Made by a program: the position numbers and the translations under genes
In this document: in pieces, positions 1 through 11,126 of the stretch
How positions within the stretch are numbered: the stretch's first letter is position 1
Layout: the number at the start of each line of letters is the position of its first letter
Source of the DNA: Ascaphus truei
Lineage: Eukaryota; Chordata; Amphibia; Anura; Ascaphidae
Assembly: GCA_036426205.1 (NCBI GenBank)
Contig: CM071568.1
Coordinates: 233,744,330 to 233,808,329 of the forward strand
Length of the DNA: 64,000 nt
Direction of reading: 5' to 3'
Notes under the pieces: generated by a model
Database searches by the model: none
Seen by the model: the letters and a program-made list of their open reading frames with translations, nothing else
What the model was told of the DNA's origin: nothing

Positions 1-2780
1 AAACCAAGCAGTGAAACACATGTGGCTGAAACTAGGATCCCATTTCTCATGTTCTTTTTTGTCTTCTCTGTTTGACCCCAAAGTTTCCTACTGTACCTTG
101 CATGCCCCAAAACCTTAATGCAAAGAAAAGGAAGAAGTGGATGTAATATCATGCCTTCCCACCAGTGATTCATCCAGGGATCCCTATTCCAATTTTAAAC
201 AGGAGATTGATTCTGCTAAAATAGTCTCTATTAAATCTAACACTACTAATGAGCTACAGAGACAAACATTGACAAAGAAAATAGGATATACAGTATGCTG
301 ATTGAATCACTATTGTTGCATATTTCCCAAATCAATAAATAGCTCCTGGTATCATTCATAGTAAGACAACACAAACAAATATCTCAAGGAAGCAGAAAAC
401 GATAAAATAAATAGCAGCTGATGAAAAGTATATGTTGACTATAAAATGTCAATCTGTTTTTGGAAAATAAATAGGTGCATGAGATGTTGGCAAATACATT
501 GTATTTTATTTGACTGATACTGTGTTTATGCACCTCATTTTCTTCATATAACTCCATCAAGAAGATCACTGTCTACATGGTTTTCTGTTAAAAAGAGGAA
601 ATTGATGACATTCTAGTTTTGTAGAAAGAAAAACCCCTAAGGTTTGCTTGAACCAAATGCCATAAAGCCGTGAGTAGGTAGTTATCCATACATTTCATTC
701 TGTTGTTTTTGGGTTTTGTGGTTTGCCAGGTGCACTTCATAAACACCTTTCCATCAATCGACTACATTTCCATTACATTTTAAATCTGTCATATACAGTA
801 GATAGAAGCACAATTAAAGCAATTGTCACTTTGCTCTTTTCCAAAATGGGTCTGACCATGTCAATGCCTAAACAAGCAAAATTGCAGGAACTATTTTTAT
901 AACTTTAAAAACCCAAAAAGGCATAAAGCACTAACATTTTATACCACAGCTCAAGCAAAATTCAGGGAGATGTCATCGAAGACTGTTCGCGTGGCAACGT
1001 TTGGGGTAAGTTTATTTTGTAGATTTTGCAATAAAAATATTTTGGTGAGCAAAATTTACCATTCTGATGTTTTGGTGAGTATTATACTCAAGCTGTAGAA
1101 AGATGTCCTGGGGCCCAGGACTAGAGTAATGACCGGGCCCCCTCTGCCCCCCTCTGTCAGCAGTCTAATGAGCCCCACCATTTCATACCTCGCGAGCCTC
1201 CCTCTATTTCCCCCATCTCACTCTTACCCCTCACCCCTTCTCTTACCTCCCTCTCCCCACTCTCACTCAATCTCACCATCTCACATTCATTCCTTTCCCC
1301 CCCACACACACACAATCCCCCCAAAATACATACAAACCCCATTCCACCCTCAAAATACACAAATACATACATGCCCCCCCCCCTACACCCTCAAATACAT
1401 ACAAACCCTCCCCAACCACCAAATACGTACAAGCTGCCCCCCACCCACGGATACATACAACCCCCCAAATACATTAAAAAAACACCCCAATACATTTGAA
1501 AAAAACCACCCCCCCACCCCAAATAAATACAAACGTACTTTCCTCGAGGATAGTCTCAGGCCACTGACCAGGCCCGGCAGCCGGTCCTCTCGTTGCCGCC
1601 AGGCCCCATCTCTCCCCAGCTGAGGACTTCCCTCACTGACATCAACACTGTTCCACGCCGAGCTTCTGATGCCGGCACGTACAGGGCCTTTCTCTCATGC
1701 CGGTGCGTGCAAGAAGCTGTGCCCAGCTTGCTTCCGACGCTTGCAGATGGCAGAGAAGCCTGGCACGTGCTGACATCAGAACACGAGAGGACAGATAGCT
1801 GGGCCTGGCCACAGATCCAGCCCAACTTGCAGAGCAGGCCTTGCCCCCCAAAACCGCCGGGCCGGGACACTTGTCCCGCTCTCCCCCCGTGTCGGCAGCC
1901 CTGATTATACTGAAGCCCCAATTAAGAAATATCAGACCTACAATGCATACATCTTTAATATTTGAGAGTTGATTATTAAAAGAGTACGCATGCATGCTAC
2001 TGTTTCAATGGACATCCATTTTAAAATTAGTAGATGCCATGAACTAGCAAGACGCTATGTACAGTAAATGGATTTCAAATTAACTTTTTTTTGTAAATAC
2101 TGTATGTTACTACTTGAACTTAACCAGGTATACTGTTCATACACTCCAAAATAGATATAGTTCTGCAAATTAGATGTTTTCAGCTTTTTAAACCATGTAG
2201 CAACAAAGCAGGGAGAGGGAGTGGGTGGTTTGATACCTTTTATTGGACCACCAAGTTGTTGATATGTTACAAGCTTGCAAACCTCGCAGGTTCCTACCGG
2301 GAATTTGCTTCAGATAACAGCATGCTAATGTAACGGATTCTTACTATTATGCAGATATTAATGCTCAACTAGTATTCTGTTTGTTGTATTTTCAATCTGC
2401 ATTTACCTAATAGATATGCAAGAGTTTCACAGGACGTCAAAAACACAGTGAAATGTTGCTCTTTACTTGTCGGGAAAAAAATGAAGCTTATTCAAAGTTG
2501 TTGAGGGTTTTATAGTAAAAAAATGTTTTTAAAACACAAGCCCCCCACCAATACCCTCATTGTTGTCTGCTTCAGAAATAGCACACACTGGCCTAGAGTC
2601 ATCAATGTTCATAAGGGTAATAATGCAATATTACCAACCCCCCCAAAAAAGATTATGGCGCAAGTCGTCAACCATGTAAAGCTAAAAATAACAGATTTTG
2701 TATTGGGTTCACAAAAAATATCGGGACAGCATCAAAATGAGTAAAAAATGCGATTTAACTCATTATGATTGTAACGGGAG
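1..2780. other. No gene; unclassified repeats and C-rich tract
   Basis: No convincing coding sequence. Positions 1,130-1,530 are C-rich with short CA/CCCC runs; the long frames there are low-complexity and are not supported by copy B. Around 2,235-2,275 there is a short motif (ccttttattggaccacc, then acaagctt) resembling a dispersed vertebrate repeat, but it is too short to classify. The counterpart in B is 34,771-37,750. Confidence 0.6.
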
Positions 2781-5010
2781 ACCAGGTTACTTACACCTTT
2801 TTACCGTGATTATACATTGAGCAAAACAAGCTAATAAAATAAATTGTAATTTATTCGCATAAATTTGTTAACACACAATGATACACAAAATACAGAAAAA
2901 AAGACACACTTATTTTGGGACTGGGGTTGAAAACTAGACTTTCCTAGTTGCAGAGAACTCTTTGGGAGAGTTTTACCTTGACTGAGACTTAGCCCAGAAC
3001 CTTGTGGAACCCAAATCAGCATAAATTTCCACACGCCACCGCTATGTTATCTTCTGAGAACTTGGTCCTTCCTGACCGCGAGTTAATCCAAATCTCGTGG
3101 AACTGAAATCAGCATAAACTCCCAGCCGCGTCCGCTACGATCGTTTCTGAGAACTTGGGCACAAAAAGCTGAACTTAGTCTCTGGCATGCAGGCTTTTCA
3201 GGCTTGAAATCGAAGCCGGTTTCTCTGCTATTCGCGCAGAAGCAACTTTGAAAAGCCCATCCGCACTCTTACTACCGGAGACTACGATTCTGATTGGCTC
3301 ATTGATTCTTATAGTATTGTGAGATTCATTCACAAAACTCAGCAGCCAACCAACGCATGGGAAAATAACCCAGCAGCCAATCAACGCGTGGGAAAATAAC
3401 CCAGCAGCCAATCAGAGCTAAGCCGGCTAGAAAAGCCGGGTCAGCTGGAAATCTGAAATAGCCAAGAGACATGCGCAAGCCTGCCACCTTACTCCCTGGC
3501 TATCTCAATGCCAAACGCTAGACAGGCTCCACCAAGTCTGGCAGAGCAAGTGGCAGCTCGGAGGACTGCAATTGCTCACCGGACCTGGTACTCCGCCTTT
3601 CCCCGCTGACCAAATGCTATTCTAACCTCTGGGTTTCCTCTGACTGCTTTGAACTCCGATGTCCAGCAGACTTATCGGCACCTATGGGTTACCTTGGGCA
3701 GCCTGTTTGGACATCGGTTCCAAATGTAAAAACACATTACATTTAATATAGTATATTTCACTACAATTCTGAGTCTTGGGGAATAGGGGGCAGAACAGGA
3801 AAAATGTTGTAGTTTTATTTCTATCGGCCTTATTCCCCACACATGTTCTCCTGAACTCAGTCTGGACTCTAAGAGATCCCCTTTACCTTATGTATGGTTG
3901 GAGCACACACAAACTCTGTACTGGTTGTGGGTCACCTGGGCACTAGCTGGGGTACCCCCTTAACCTAGGGATTTCCTCAGCTACAGGAATATATGTTTTA
4001 TCCCTGTGCTCCATTCTCCTTTCTGGGCTGTGCTGAAGCAGGGTACCCTAGTGATGAGTCGCGCTTGCTTTTTGAAAGGGAGATATTGCCGGAACAATGT
4101 GCCTACATGTATTCGAGAATCAGGCATAATTCCCAGGTACATTTATGGGGGGAACTCCAACCTCCTAGGCATATTCTGTCAACGGTTCCTTCGCAACCCC
4201 CCCCCCCTCTCCCCCCCCCCCCCCCCCCTTGAAACTCATACCCCAGCAATCCCTGCTTGCTGTCATGCCCAGAACGGGAAAAACACAAAAAATTGTTTTA
4301 CTAAACACAATACATTGGCATGGTACAATGTTACTGGGATCAAGAGCTAACTCTCTTGGGCCCTTATAAATGGATCAGGGTAACCAAAACAGGCTTAATC
4401 TTTATTTAAGAGCCTGGTTACCCCCTACTGTCAAATGATGCTAATCATCAAGACACAATATTTATTATAACCCAAATAACGGGAGAAATAAAAACCTTTT
4501 TCATCACCTACTCCAAGTTGGTGTTAATCTGGCATTAGCCCTATCTTGCCTATGTACAGTATATAGTTGACAATATATTGCCATTGTATACATAGGCAAG
4601 ATATTCTACACTTTTGGCTGTGAGTTCCATCTTAAAGTGTCACATATAAAGGGTCTGGCAGAGTTAATTTTGGAGTTGAAATTGGAGGTGAAGATTTGAG
4701 GAAGATTGGGACTCTGCACAACAACAACTTTGCAACTGTGAGAAATGTACTTTCCAAAAGCTGTGATTCTTTGTACTCTTTCTATCCTCCAGTACCTGGG
4801 AAGTCTCTCCTCCTGCATCTCACTATGCCCTCCCTACTGCTTTTCTGTTTACAGTTTCCTCATTCCTTTGTGAACATCTCTGTTCTCTCCAACTTCCCCA
4901 CTCCACCATTATTTATACACCTCTACCAACAACTTCTTTACCCCTCAATAAAAACACCCACACAAATCCTCTACCCACACCCTCTATCTATCCTCTATCC
5001 ACTCCCTCCC
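2781..5010. other. No gene; unclassified repeat-like DNA
   Basis: Holds the CCAAT-containing minirepeat described separately, a long C run at 4,198-4,229 and moderately GC-rich sequence that could be an old LTR, but no ends, primer-binding site or coding frame are visible. The counterpart in B is about 37,750-40,090 and shows a different C-run length. Confidence 0.45.
3328..3420 (-). repeat. 31-bp direct repeat with CCAAT boxes
   Basis: About three tandem copies of a 31-bp unit, each containing agccaatca next to a cgtgggaaaataaccc block. Read on the minus strand this gives repeated ATTGG boxes, as in vertebrate or LTR promoters. The noisy copy at 38,330-38,420 keeps the arrangement. Promoter activity is inference; no downstream gene is identified. 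Confidence 0.6.
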
Positions 5011-5019
5011 TGCTGCTGG

Positions 5020-5440
5020 GGATCTCTCCTAAGCCTGAAGCCAGACATACACACCTGATTTCACCCATGCCGCCCTGCCATCTCTTCCCCTGTAAATTGT
5101 GTTAACCCTCTCATTTTAATACTGACTAACCTTAAAACTTGCCCCAAAAATCAAGCATCCCAATAGCCAGCACTCATGGTTACTGTCCCACACTCCGTCA
5201 CTCCTACCACCCATTGTGACCAAGCACTGCCATCTACAGCACTTACTCCCTCACCTGCTGTTTCTGTAAGTTCCCCATCAAACCTCTTAGATTGTAAGCT
5301 CTTCGGGGCAGGGATTTCCTTTCCTATGGTCTAATTTTGCTGCACTTACTGTATTATTATAATTCCCTGTACTGTATTCTTTGTGAAGCACTGAGTATAC
5401 TTTTGGCGCTATATAAATAAAGACATACAGTACAACACAA
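5020..5440 (+). mobile_element. L2/CR1-like LINE 3' end
   Basis: The segment ends with a phrase seen in many amphibian and other vertebrate LINE tails: ttagattgtaagctcttcgg, then gcagggatttcc, then a stretch closing with ggcgctatataaataaag. This corresponds to the conserved 3' untranslated end used for reverse-transcriptase recognition. No open reading frame remains upstream, as expected of a 5'-truncated copy. Classification rests on memory of the tail motif only, so the L2 versus CR1 assignment is uncertain. Confidence 0.55.
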
Positions 5441-5911
5441 CAAGATATGTGATAAAAACATAAACAAATTACTGTACATACCTGTATTACTCCTTAGTAG
5501 CCCAAGTTATCAACTAAACGTTCGAAAGTGAAAATACAGATTCTTTGTTCCAATAAATTGGTCCGAAGCAGGTTTATTGCAGTTCCAAATATTTATTCTT
5601 CCTAGAGGCTTCAGACAAAGCTTCAGGCAAATGCAGAGAACAGGTAAACAAGGGAGAACAATGGGCTACAGTATGTATTTCTATTTTGTTCTGACGCATC
5701 AAACAGGTTTCATATAGTTATTTCTTAGTATACTAAATTACCCTATTCTATTAATACGTTTAGATAGCCGAAAGCTGCGTATTATAAGAAAAATAATAAA
5801 ACGAAACAAAAGCCTGGGTGTATAGCCCATATTCTTATCTAAACCTTTGATACATGAGAGGTTATACTGTATATACCAATTTATGTTCTCATAAACAATA
5901 ACTTGTTTACT

Positions 5912-6480
5912 CTAAATGTGATTCGGTATGCTTCGGATCATGAGCCGTTCCAAGACTTGTCCATACTTTTTTCTTCCCATTATTCTGATACAGGTTGATC
6001 TTAGTTTCATCTGTCCAAAGAATGCTGTTCCAGAACTGGGATGGCTTTTTTTTAGATATTGTTTGGCAAAGTCTAATCTGGCCTTTCTATTCTTGAGGCT
6101 TATGAATGGTTTGCATCTTGTGGTGAACCCTCTGTATTTGCTCTTGTGAATTCTTCCCTTTATGGTAGACATGGATAATGATATGCCTACCTCCTGGAGA
6201 GTGTTCTTCACTTTGCTGGATGTTGTGAAGAGGTTTTTCTTTACCATGGAAAGGATCCAACGATCATCCACCACTGTTGTCTTCCGTGGACGTCTAGGCC
6301 TTTTTGTGTTGCAGAGCTCACCAGTGCGTTCTTTTTTTCTCAGAATGTACCAAACTGTTGATTTGGCCATTCCTAATGTTCCTGCTATCTCCCTGATGGA
6401 TTTTCTTTTTTTTTTTGCAGCCTAAGGATGCCCTGTTTCACATGCATTGAGAGCTCCTTTGACCGCATGTTTTGGGTTCA
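5912..6480 (-). pseudogene. Tc1-like transposase, truncated and frameshifted
   Basis: The main open stretch (5,912-6,370) encodes 152 residues starting MAKSTVWYILRKKERTG, followed by RRPRKTT and a helix-turn-helix region with TTSSKV and LSMSTIKGRIHKSKYRG. These match the paired-like DNA-binding part of Tc1 transposases. The preceding N-terminal stretch (to about 6,480) is in another frame across an A-rich run. Near 6,045-6,055 a second homopolymer indel shifts the frame just before the catalytic block: the next frame holds ILWTDETKIN, the usual first DDE aspartate region. The rest of the catalytic domain, with the second D and the E, is absent. The product cannot be active. Confidence 0.88.
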
Positions 6481-6827
6481 ACGCAACCGCTTCCAAATGC
6501 GAATGCCACACCTGGAATCAACTCCAGACCTTTTACCTGCTTAATTGATGATGAAATAATAAAGGAGTAACCCACACCTGTCCATGAAACAGCTTTTGAG
6601 TCAATTGTCCAATTACTTTCGGTCCCTTGAAAAAGAGGGGGCTACATATTTTAGAGATATAATTCCTAAACCCTTCCTCCAATTTGGATGAGAATACCCT
6701 CAAATTAAAGCTGACAGACTGCACTTTAAGCCCATATTCATTATTTAACTGTACCTTGAATTTATGTTGGTACACAGCCGAAATAACAAAACTTGTATCA
6801 GTGTCCAATTATTTCCGGACCTAACCG
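5915..6827 (-). mobile_element. Tc1-like DNA transposon, one end deleted
   Basis: Cut-and-paste transposon remnant. The right end (6,827) reads inward on the minus strand as cggttaggtccggaaataat and abuts TA, the usual Tc1 target. A second related box (caattactttcggtccc) lies about 200 bp inside, at roughly 6,606-6,625, matching an IR/DR-style inverted repeat. The transposase frame is broken and the element stops at about 5,915, in the middle of the catalytic domain, so the other terminal repeat is missing. A noisy copy with the same truncation is at 41,010-41,959, so the deletion predates the A/B duplication. Confidence 0.88.
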
Positions 6828-6889
6828 TATATATATATTCCGTATTTAATTCATGCAGTAAACAGTAACTTTTATCAGTGTGTGTTTCA

Positions 6890-7090
6890 TTGCATGGGGT
6901 CGTGTAATGGGGTTATCCCACACAGTAGGATTCTGCACAGGTTGTGGCGCTACCAAGAGACGATTCAGGTACACCCCAGGCTCCCAGCAGCGGATGCTCA
7001 GGCCTCATGTGAGCCGCAGGTAAAAGCAGCACACACACTAGCCGCTATATCTCCCAAGGGGTTGGGGAAATTGCACTACATATATAAAGC
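6890..7090 (+). repeat. LTR-like family, 3' (U5-like) fragment
   Basis: Shares a block with the terminal repeats at 52,700-54,045: ggggttatcc, then a gtggcgctacc region, then caggcctcatgtgagcc, ending in gggaaattgcactaca. In the full copies this block is the 3' part of a repeat that starts TG and ends CA. Only that part is present here. The same piece occurs at 8,344-8,455 and, noisily, at 42,015-42,220. Confidence 0.55.
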
Positions 7091-7164
7091 TGTAGAAATC
7101 AATTTAAGGCCCATAAATGGTGAACATTTTAATGCTTTACCATTGTTCTCTGTAATAACATTAT

Positions 7165-7440
7165 TAATGGGGATTTTTGAGTTACGTGAGGAATGGGAAA
7201 GCTATTCTTATCAGAGATTGTTTTTACATGTGATTCAACGGGTGTGGTGTATAGTTTGAAATACCCTTGTGAATTTTACGTGTGGGAGAAACCACAAGGA
7301 AATGTAAAACTCAACTTACTGAACATGAAAGTGCTATCAGACGGAAAGATGAGAAGTCTCCTGTGGCACGACACTTTATCACTCATGGTAATAATACAGG
7401 TCATTTGCTATTAGTAGGTACCATTGCATGGTATGTGTAT
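7165..7440 (+). pseudogene. GIY-YIG endonuclease fragment of a second PLE family
   Basis: Two frames together show the C-terminal endonuclease of a Penelope-like element: GVVYSLKYPC in one frame (GIY-like strand) and, after a frameshift near 7,280, VGETTRKCKTQLTEHESAIR followed by KSPVARHFITHG in the other. PLE endonucleases carry exactly this order: GIY, YIG/YVG, an RxxEH helix, then a histidine-rich stretch. The sequence differs from the endonuclease at 12,319-12,867, so it is another family. It is cut at about 7,430 by the terminal sequence of the other PLE. The noisy copy is at 42,340-42,600. Confidence 0.75.
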
Positions 7441-7967
7441 AAAACTTATCAAAATGTGGCGCTCAGTGTATATGGTTTAGTGGACACGAACTTGATAAAA
7501 TATTTAAATGCCTTTTCATATGAAATTAATATATTTTTAATAAGTTTTAATATCTTCATTTAGTAAAATTATTAAATCAACCTTTTGACCTGTCATATAG
7601 ATCTTCTAGAGCCAATTGCTTAGAACAGGATATTGGAAATTAAATTACATTTACAGTTGAAATAGAGCACGATACTTTAGCAATAATGACACACTTTAAA
7701 ACAAAAATAAGAAAGCGTGATGTTAGTAACCCAAAAAAACGTACATCACACTGTACAGGATAATTTACAGGCAGTACAATCCTGTTTGTAAATTCTTTAT
7801 AAAAGTCTCCTGTCTGCAAAACTGGGGCACAAAGACTGTATCAGATTATTAAGAAAAAACATTCTGATTGAAACCAATGGGATTGTTTTGATTGATAAAT
7901 CTGATGCAGAATTTTTACACCACTTTAACCCTGGTTTTGTAGCTGGGAGACTTTGATTAATGGCCTT

Positions 7968-8455
7968 TGTGACAGGGTGAATAAAAGCCACCAGCTATAT
8001 GCCTGGCAGACATATGTTTAGTCTGCAGTGCAGCAGTGGTAAGGTTAAGTTCACCTGGGAAGCTCATGGCAATTAGTTAAATCGCAGCTGCCTAATCAAA
8101 GTGAGTTAAAAACCCCAGGATGTGCACACATGCAGCTAGCTGGTCAGGAGACAGGAGTGAGTTACTGAAGAGATTACTGATACAAGGTCTGTTTGCAAAG
8201 TACATGGTTTATGAACTGTCTGGCTCCTGCATGCAAAAGAGTAGCTGCCTTATTTTTGCTCTGTCTGCTAAAGAGAACCTTATTTTGCTATGTCTGCTAA
8301 AGAGAACACTGTGTACAGTAAAATTGTTATGCTGTACGAGTAGGCATTCTTTATTGTCCAGTAACGGGGTCATTCCACATAGTAGAATCCCATTACAGGT
8401 GGAAGCGCTACCAAACGATCACTCGGGTTTTCCCCAGGTTCCCAGCAGCAGAGTG
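7968..8455 (+). mobile_element. LTR-like segment, 3' truncated
   Basis: Begins TGTGACAGGGTG and is preceded by a purine-containing stretch (gctgggagactttgatt). It has a duplicated ctgctaaagagaac box at about 8,265-8,310 and ends in the block shared with the LTR-like repeats elsewhere (gaatcccattacaggtgg, then gcgctacc). The shared block stops at about 8,455, where unrelated sequence starts. No retroelement coding sequence is attached, so this is at most a solo or broken LTR. Confidence 0.4.
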
Positions 8456-9250
8456 TTGCAGAGTACATGAAACTAAACACGCGGGTTCTTTGAATAAGGC
8501 TTATTTATTTTAGCCTTAAAACATACAGCACACCAAAAACAAATAACTTCTCATCAGCAAACAAAAGAAAAATAGGCTCCCAGTGGGGGTTCTTCTGCCG
8601 TTTCTGCTCCAAAATCCCTGGTTCTTCACAGCCCTAGATTCCCAAGCCATTTTGCGTGGCGAGCCAGGTACCAATGTTGTCTCTACCACCACTCTCATAT
8701 CCTAGAACAGTACTCACCAAGGAACTGCTTGTTTACGGATCCCCTTTCCGCCTAAAAAACTTTAGGAACAACTCAATGTCCCCGAGACCCATGGATGGCC
8801 CAGTTTGGCCGCAGTTCTCACTGGGGGTGGGGGTACATAAATGAGTGCCCACGAGTCTCTGGACCATGACTCTACTCCCAATCCTAGACAGTTCAGGAAC
8901 AATTCCAGGTCCCAGACTCTATGAGTGGTCTTATTCGCCCGGAGGTCTCAAGTGAAGGGGGGGGGGGGGTACTGTAACGGATCCGCACTTTAGTTTACTG
9001 TTTGCCTTGCCTTACAGACATGTGCAGCCCTGGAACACTGCTCCTGATATTTACTGCAGCTCCTCCCTGGGTTCACTCATAAAGCAATGCTGTCAAACGC
9101 CCCTTCTGCTATTGGTTCACTGACCTTTAAAGACACCTTTTCCGCAATGAATCCCTGCCGAGCATAACCCTTCCTGGTTGTCACAAGTGTTCTGCCAAAA
9201 GCCCTTAGGCTTGGCTCTGTTGTGTACTAATCTCTCAAAGTTCTATTCCC
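8456..9250. other. No gene; unclassified
   Basis: No open frame of note. There is a G run at about 8,957-8,970, followed by tgtaacggatccgc, which resembles the start of the tgtaacg repeats at 16,187 and 55,187. This stretch may be the edge of the same family as the minisatellite that follows. Confidence 0.4.
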
Positions 9251-9261
9251 TAGTTCACGCA

Positions 9262-9735
9262 GAGGTCTGTTCCTGTCTCCTGTGCTGAAGCGGAGTACTC
9301 TCCATGTTGACTTCAGCTCCCTATTTCCTGAGGCCGGCTGCTAGTCTCACGCATAGGCCTGTTTCTGTCTCCTGTGCTGAAGCGGAGTACTCTCCATGTT
9401 GACTTCAGTTCTCAGTTTCCTGAGGCCGGCTGCTAGTCTCACGCAGAGGCCTGTTCCTGACTCCTGTGCTGAAGCAGAGGTCTCCAGTGTGTACTTCAGC
9501 TCCCTGTTTCCTGAGGCCTGCTGTCCTTCCATAGCAGAGGCCTGTCCACCGGTTCCTGGGGCCTGCTGCTCTCTCTATTGCAGAGGCCGTGTCCAGGTTC
9601 CTGTGCTGAAGCGGAGCTCCTCCTGAATATACTTCAGCTCCCTGTTTCCTGTGGTCTGCTGCTCTACCCTTAGCAGAGGCCAGGCTACGAGTCCTGAGGT
9701 CTGTCGCTCTCTCTCTCTCTCCTTGCACAGGCCCG
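9262..9735 (+). repeat. 92-bp minisatellite
   Basis: Tandem units with a period of 92 bp begin (at the aggcctg/aggtctg phrase) at about 9,263, 9,355, 9,447 and 9,538. They then drift with half-length steps at 9,584, 9,677 and 9,729. Each unit carries cctgtgctgaagc and ttcagctccctgtttcctga. Related gctgaagc-containing units occur in the tgtaacg repeats at 21,890-22,320 (reverse) and 55,430-55,600. The apparent long frames across it are low-complexity and not conserved in a gene-like way. Confidence 0.8.
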
Positions 9736-9899
9736 CTCTGGACTCTTGCGCTGAAGCACTGGTTTACCAGTGCTGCCTGGTGGTGTGCCCACTTCGGTCT
9801 GCCTATCCCTTCCTGAGACCTGTACCATGGGCCATGGTCACTGCACGTGCAGAACAAACGCCCGCGCTCATGCTCCTAAGCTGAAGCAGAGAACTCCTG

Positions 9900-10110
9900 A
9901 CTATCTGTCCCGGGCGCGCGCCGGAGCCTCGGAGGATCGGTCCTCCGATCAGGGCTTCCCCCTCCCCTCTCCGGGTCCGCCGGGGCCCCCGGAGCCCCCC
10001 ACCTCAATCCCCCACATCGCGGGACACCAGGCATCGATGACGCGCGGCACGCAGAGGGAAATAAACGAGCAAGCCGGGACACCTCCCGGCTTGCGGCACT
10101 AGCCAGGTAA
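9900..10110. repeat. GC-rich segment with perfect hairpin
   Basis: A very GC-rich stretch with gatgacgcgcggcacgcaga, ending in the inverted repeat gcaagccggga / tcccggcttgc separated by 4 bases (about 10,070-10,096). The same module occurs at 49,275-49,430 and, as its reverse complement, at 28,040-28,205, each time next to a PLE terminal repeat. It may be a non-autonomous element or part of a PLE variant; I do not recognise it. Confidence 0.65.
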
Positions 10111-10154
10111 GGATAACGTGTGCCGCCTCTGTAATCACTCCAATGGACCTTAGT

Positions 10155-10440
10155 GAAGAATAGAACCGGACATAGTGCAGACTGTACAGGATATTTTTTA
10201 AAGATAAGTAAAATCCAATGAACTCACATGGTATAAAGTTTAAAAATGCATTTAGATCTCACGCAGTGGATCTCAGCAACCGGATGAGTGGTGTCTCTGC
10301 TATCCCTCTGTACTGGCGTGCGTGTCACGGATGTGTCTCACCGATACCGAAAGTGACGACATCCGCTTCCAGAGGTTCCGGTTGATGCGTCAACGTCACT
10401 CTACGCGTTTCACCTTCTCGGTTTCTGACTCCTGAAGCAG
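10155..10440 (-). mobile_element. PLE terminal-repeat fragment (diverged)
   Basis: Matches the terminal repeat of the PLE at 11,128-14,745: cggacatagtgcagactgta, a central cgtgtcacggatg block, ctctacgcgtttcacc at the ribozyme position. On the minus strand the hammerhead core has decayed: GAAACGCGTAGAGTGACG is present, but the CUGANGA box and the partner strand of helix I are not. It is separated from the main PLE by the 299-bp tandem duplication. Confidence 0.75.
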
Positions 10441-10596
10441 GTAAACCTTATTTGCCTATCACAAAGTGTAATATGGTCATTGAAATAGGGGTTTTGCTTT
10501 CCAGCCATAGTCAGGGTTCAAGAAGTGAGTCAGCCCTTAAAAGGGATACAGTAGGTGTTTGTTGTTTTCAAAAGTTTCGCTGAAGCAGTGAATACA

Positions 10597-11126
10597 GATG
10601 GTGACCCACGAGCGGTACTGATTTTGCAAATAAAGGTTGCCACACCACATAGGACTACCAGCTGTGAATGGAGTATATGCAGAAAAGTGTGAAAATTGAT
10701 GTAATACTGTGCTGAAGCAGGGGAATTTTAAGCAAACAAATGCTGAGTGTAAAATTGCCCTACAGGGGAAAAAGGGATTGCTGAACTGTGTAAAAGGTAT
10801 TCCAAAGCCAATTGCTGAGTGTTGAGTTACCCTGCCGGGAGTGAAAGAAATATTCCACTGCAAAGAATGTTTTATTTTTTCTGCAAGTAAATGCAGATGG
10901 TGACCCACGAGCGGTACTGATTTTGCAAATAAAGGTTGCCACAGCGCATAGGACTACTAGCTGTGAATGGAGTATATGCAGAAAAGTGTGAAAATTGATG
11001 TAATACTATGCTGAAGCAGGGGAATTTTTAGCAAACAAATGCTGAGTGTAAAATTGCCCTACAGGGGAAAAAGGGATTGCTGAACTGTGTAAAAGGTATT
11101 CCAAAGCCAATTGCTGAGTCTTGAGT
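10597..11126. repeat. 299-bp tandem duplication, two near-identical units
   Basis: The block starting gatggtgacccacgagcggt occurs at about 10,597 and again at 10,896. It continues collinearly through gtgctgaagcagggg and gccaattgctgagt for about 230 bases with only a few changes, then the units part. The high identity indicates a young duplication. No counterpart exists in copy B, which lacks this whole region. Confidence 0.9.

Noticed and set aside
1129..1623. 164-codon plus-strand frame
   Set aside because: Low-complexity proline/serine/histidine translation of a C-rich tract; the frame is not kept in the second copy.
9405..9857. 150-codon minus-strand frame across the minisatellite
   Set aside because: Open on both strands because of the 92-bp repeats; no family resemblance and no start context.
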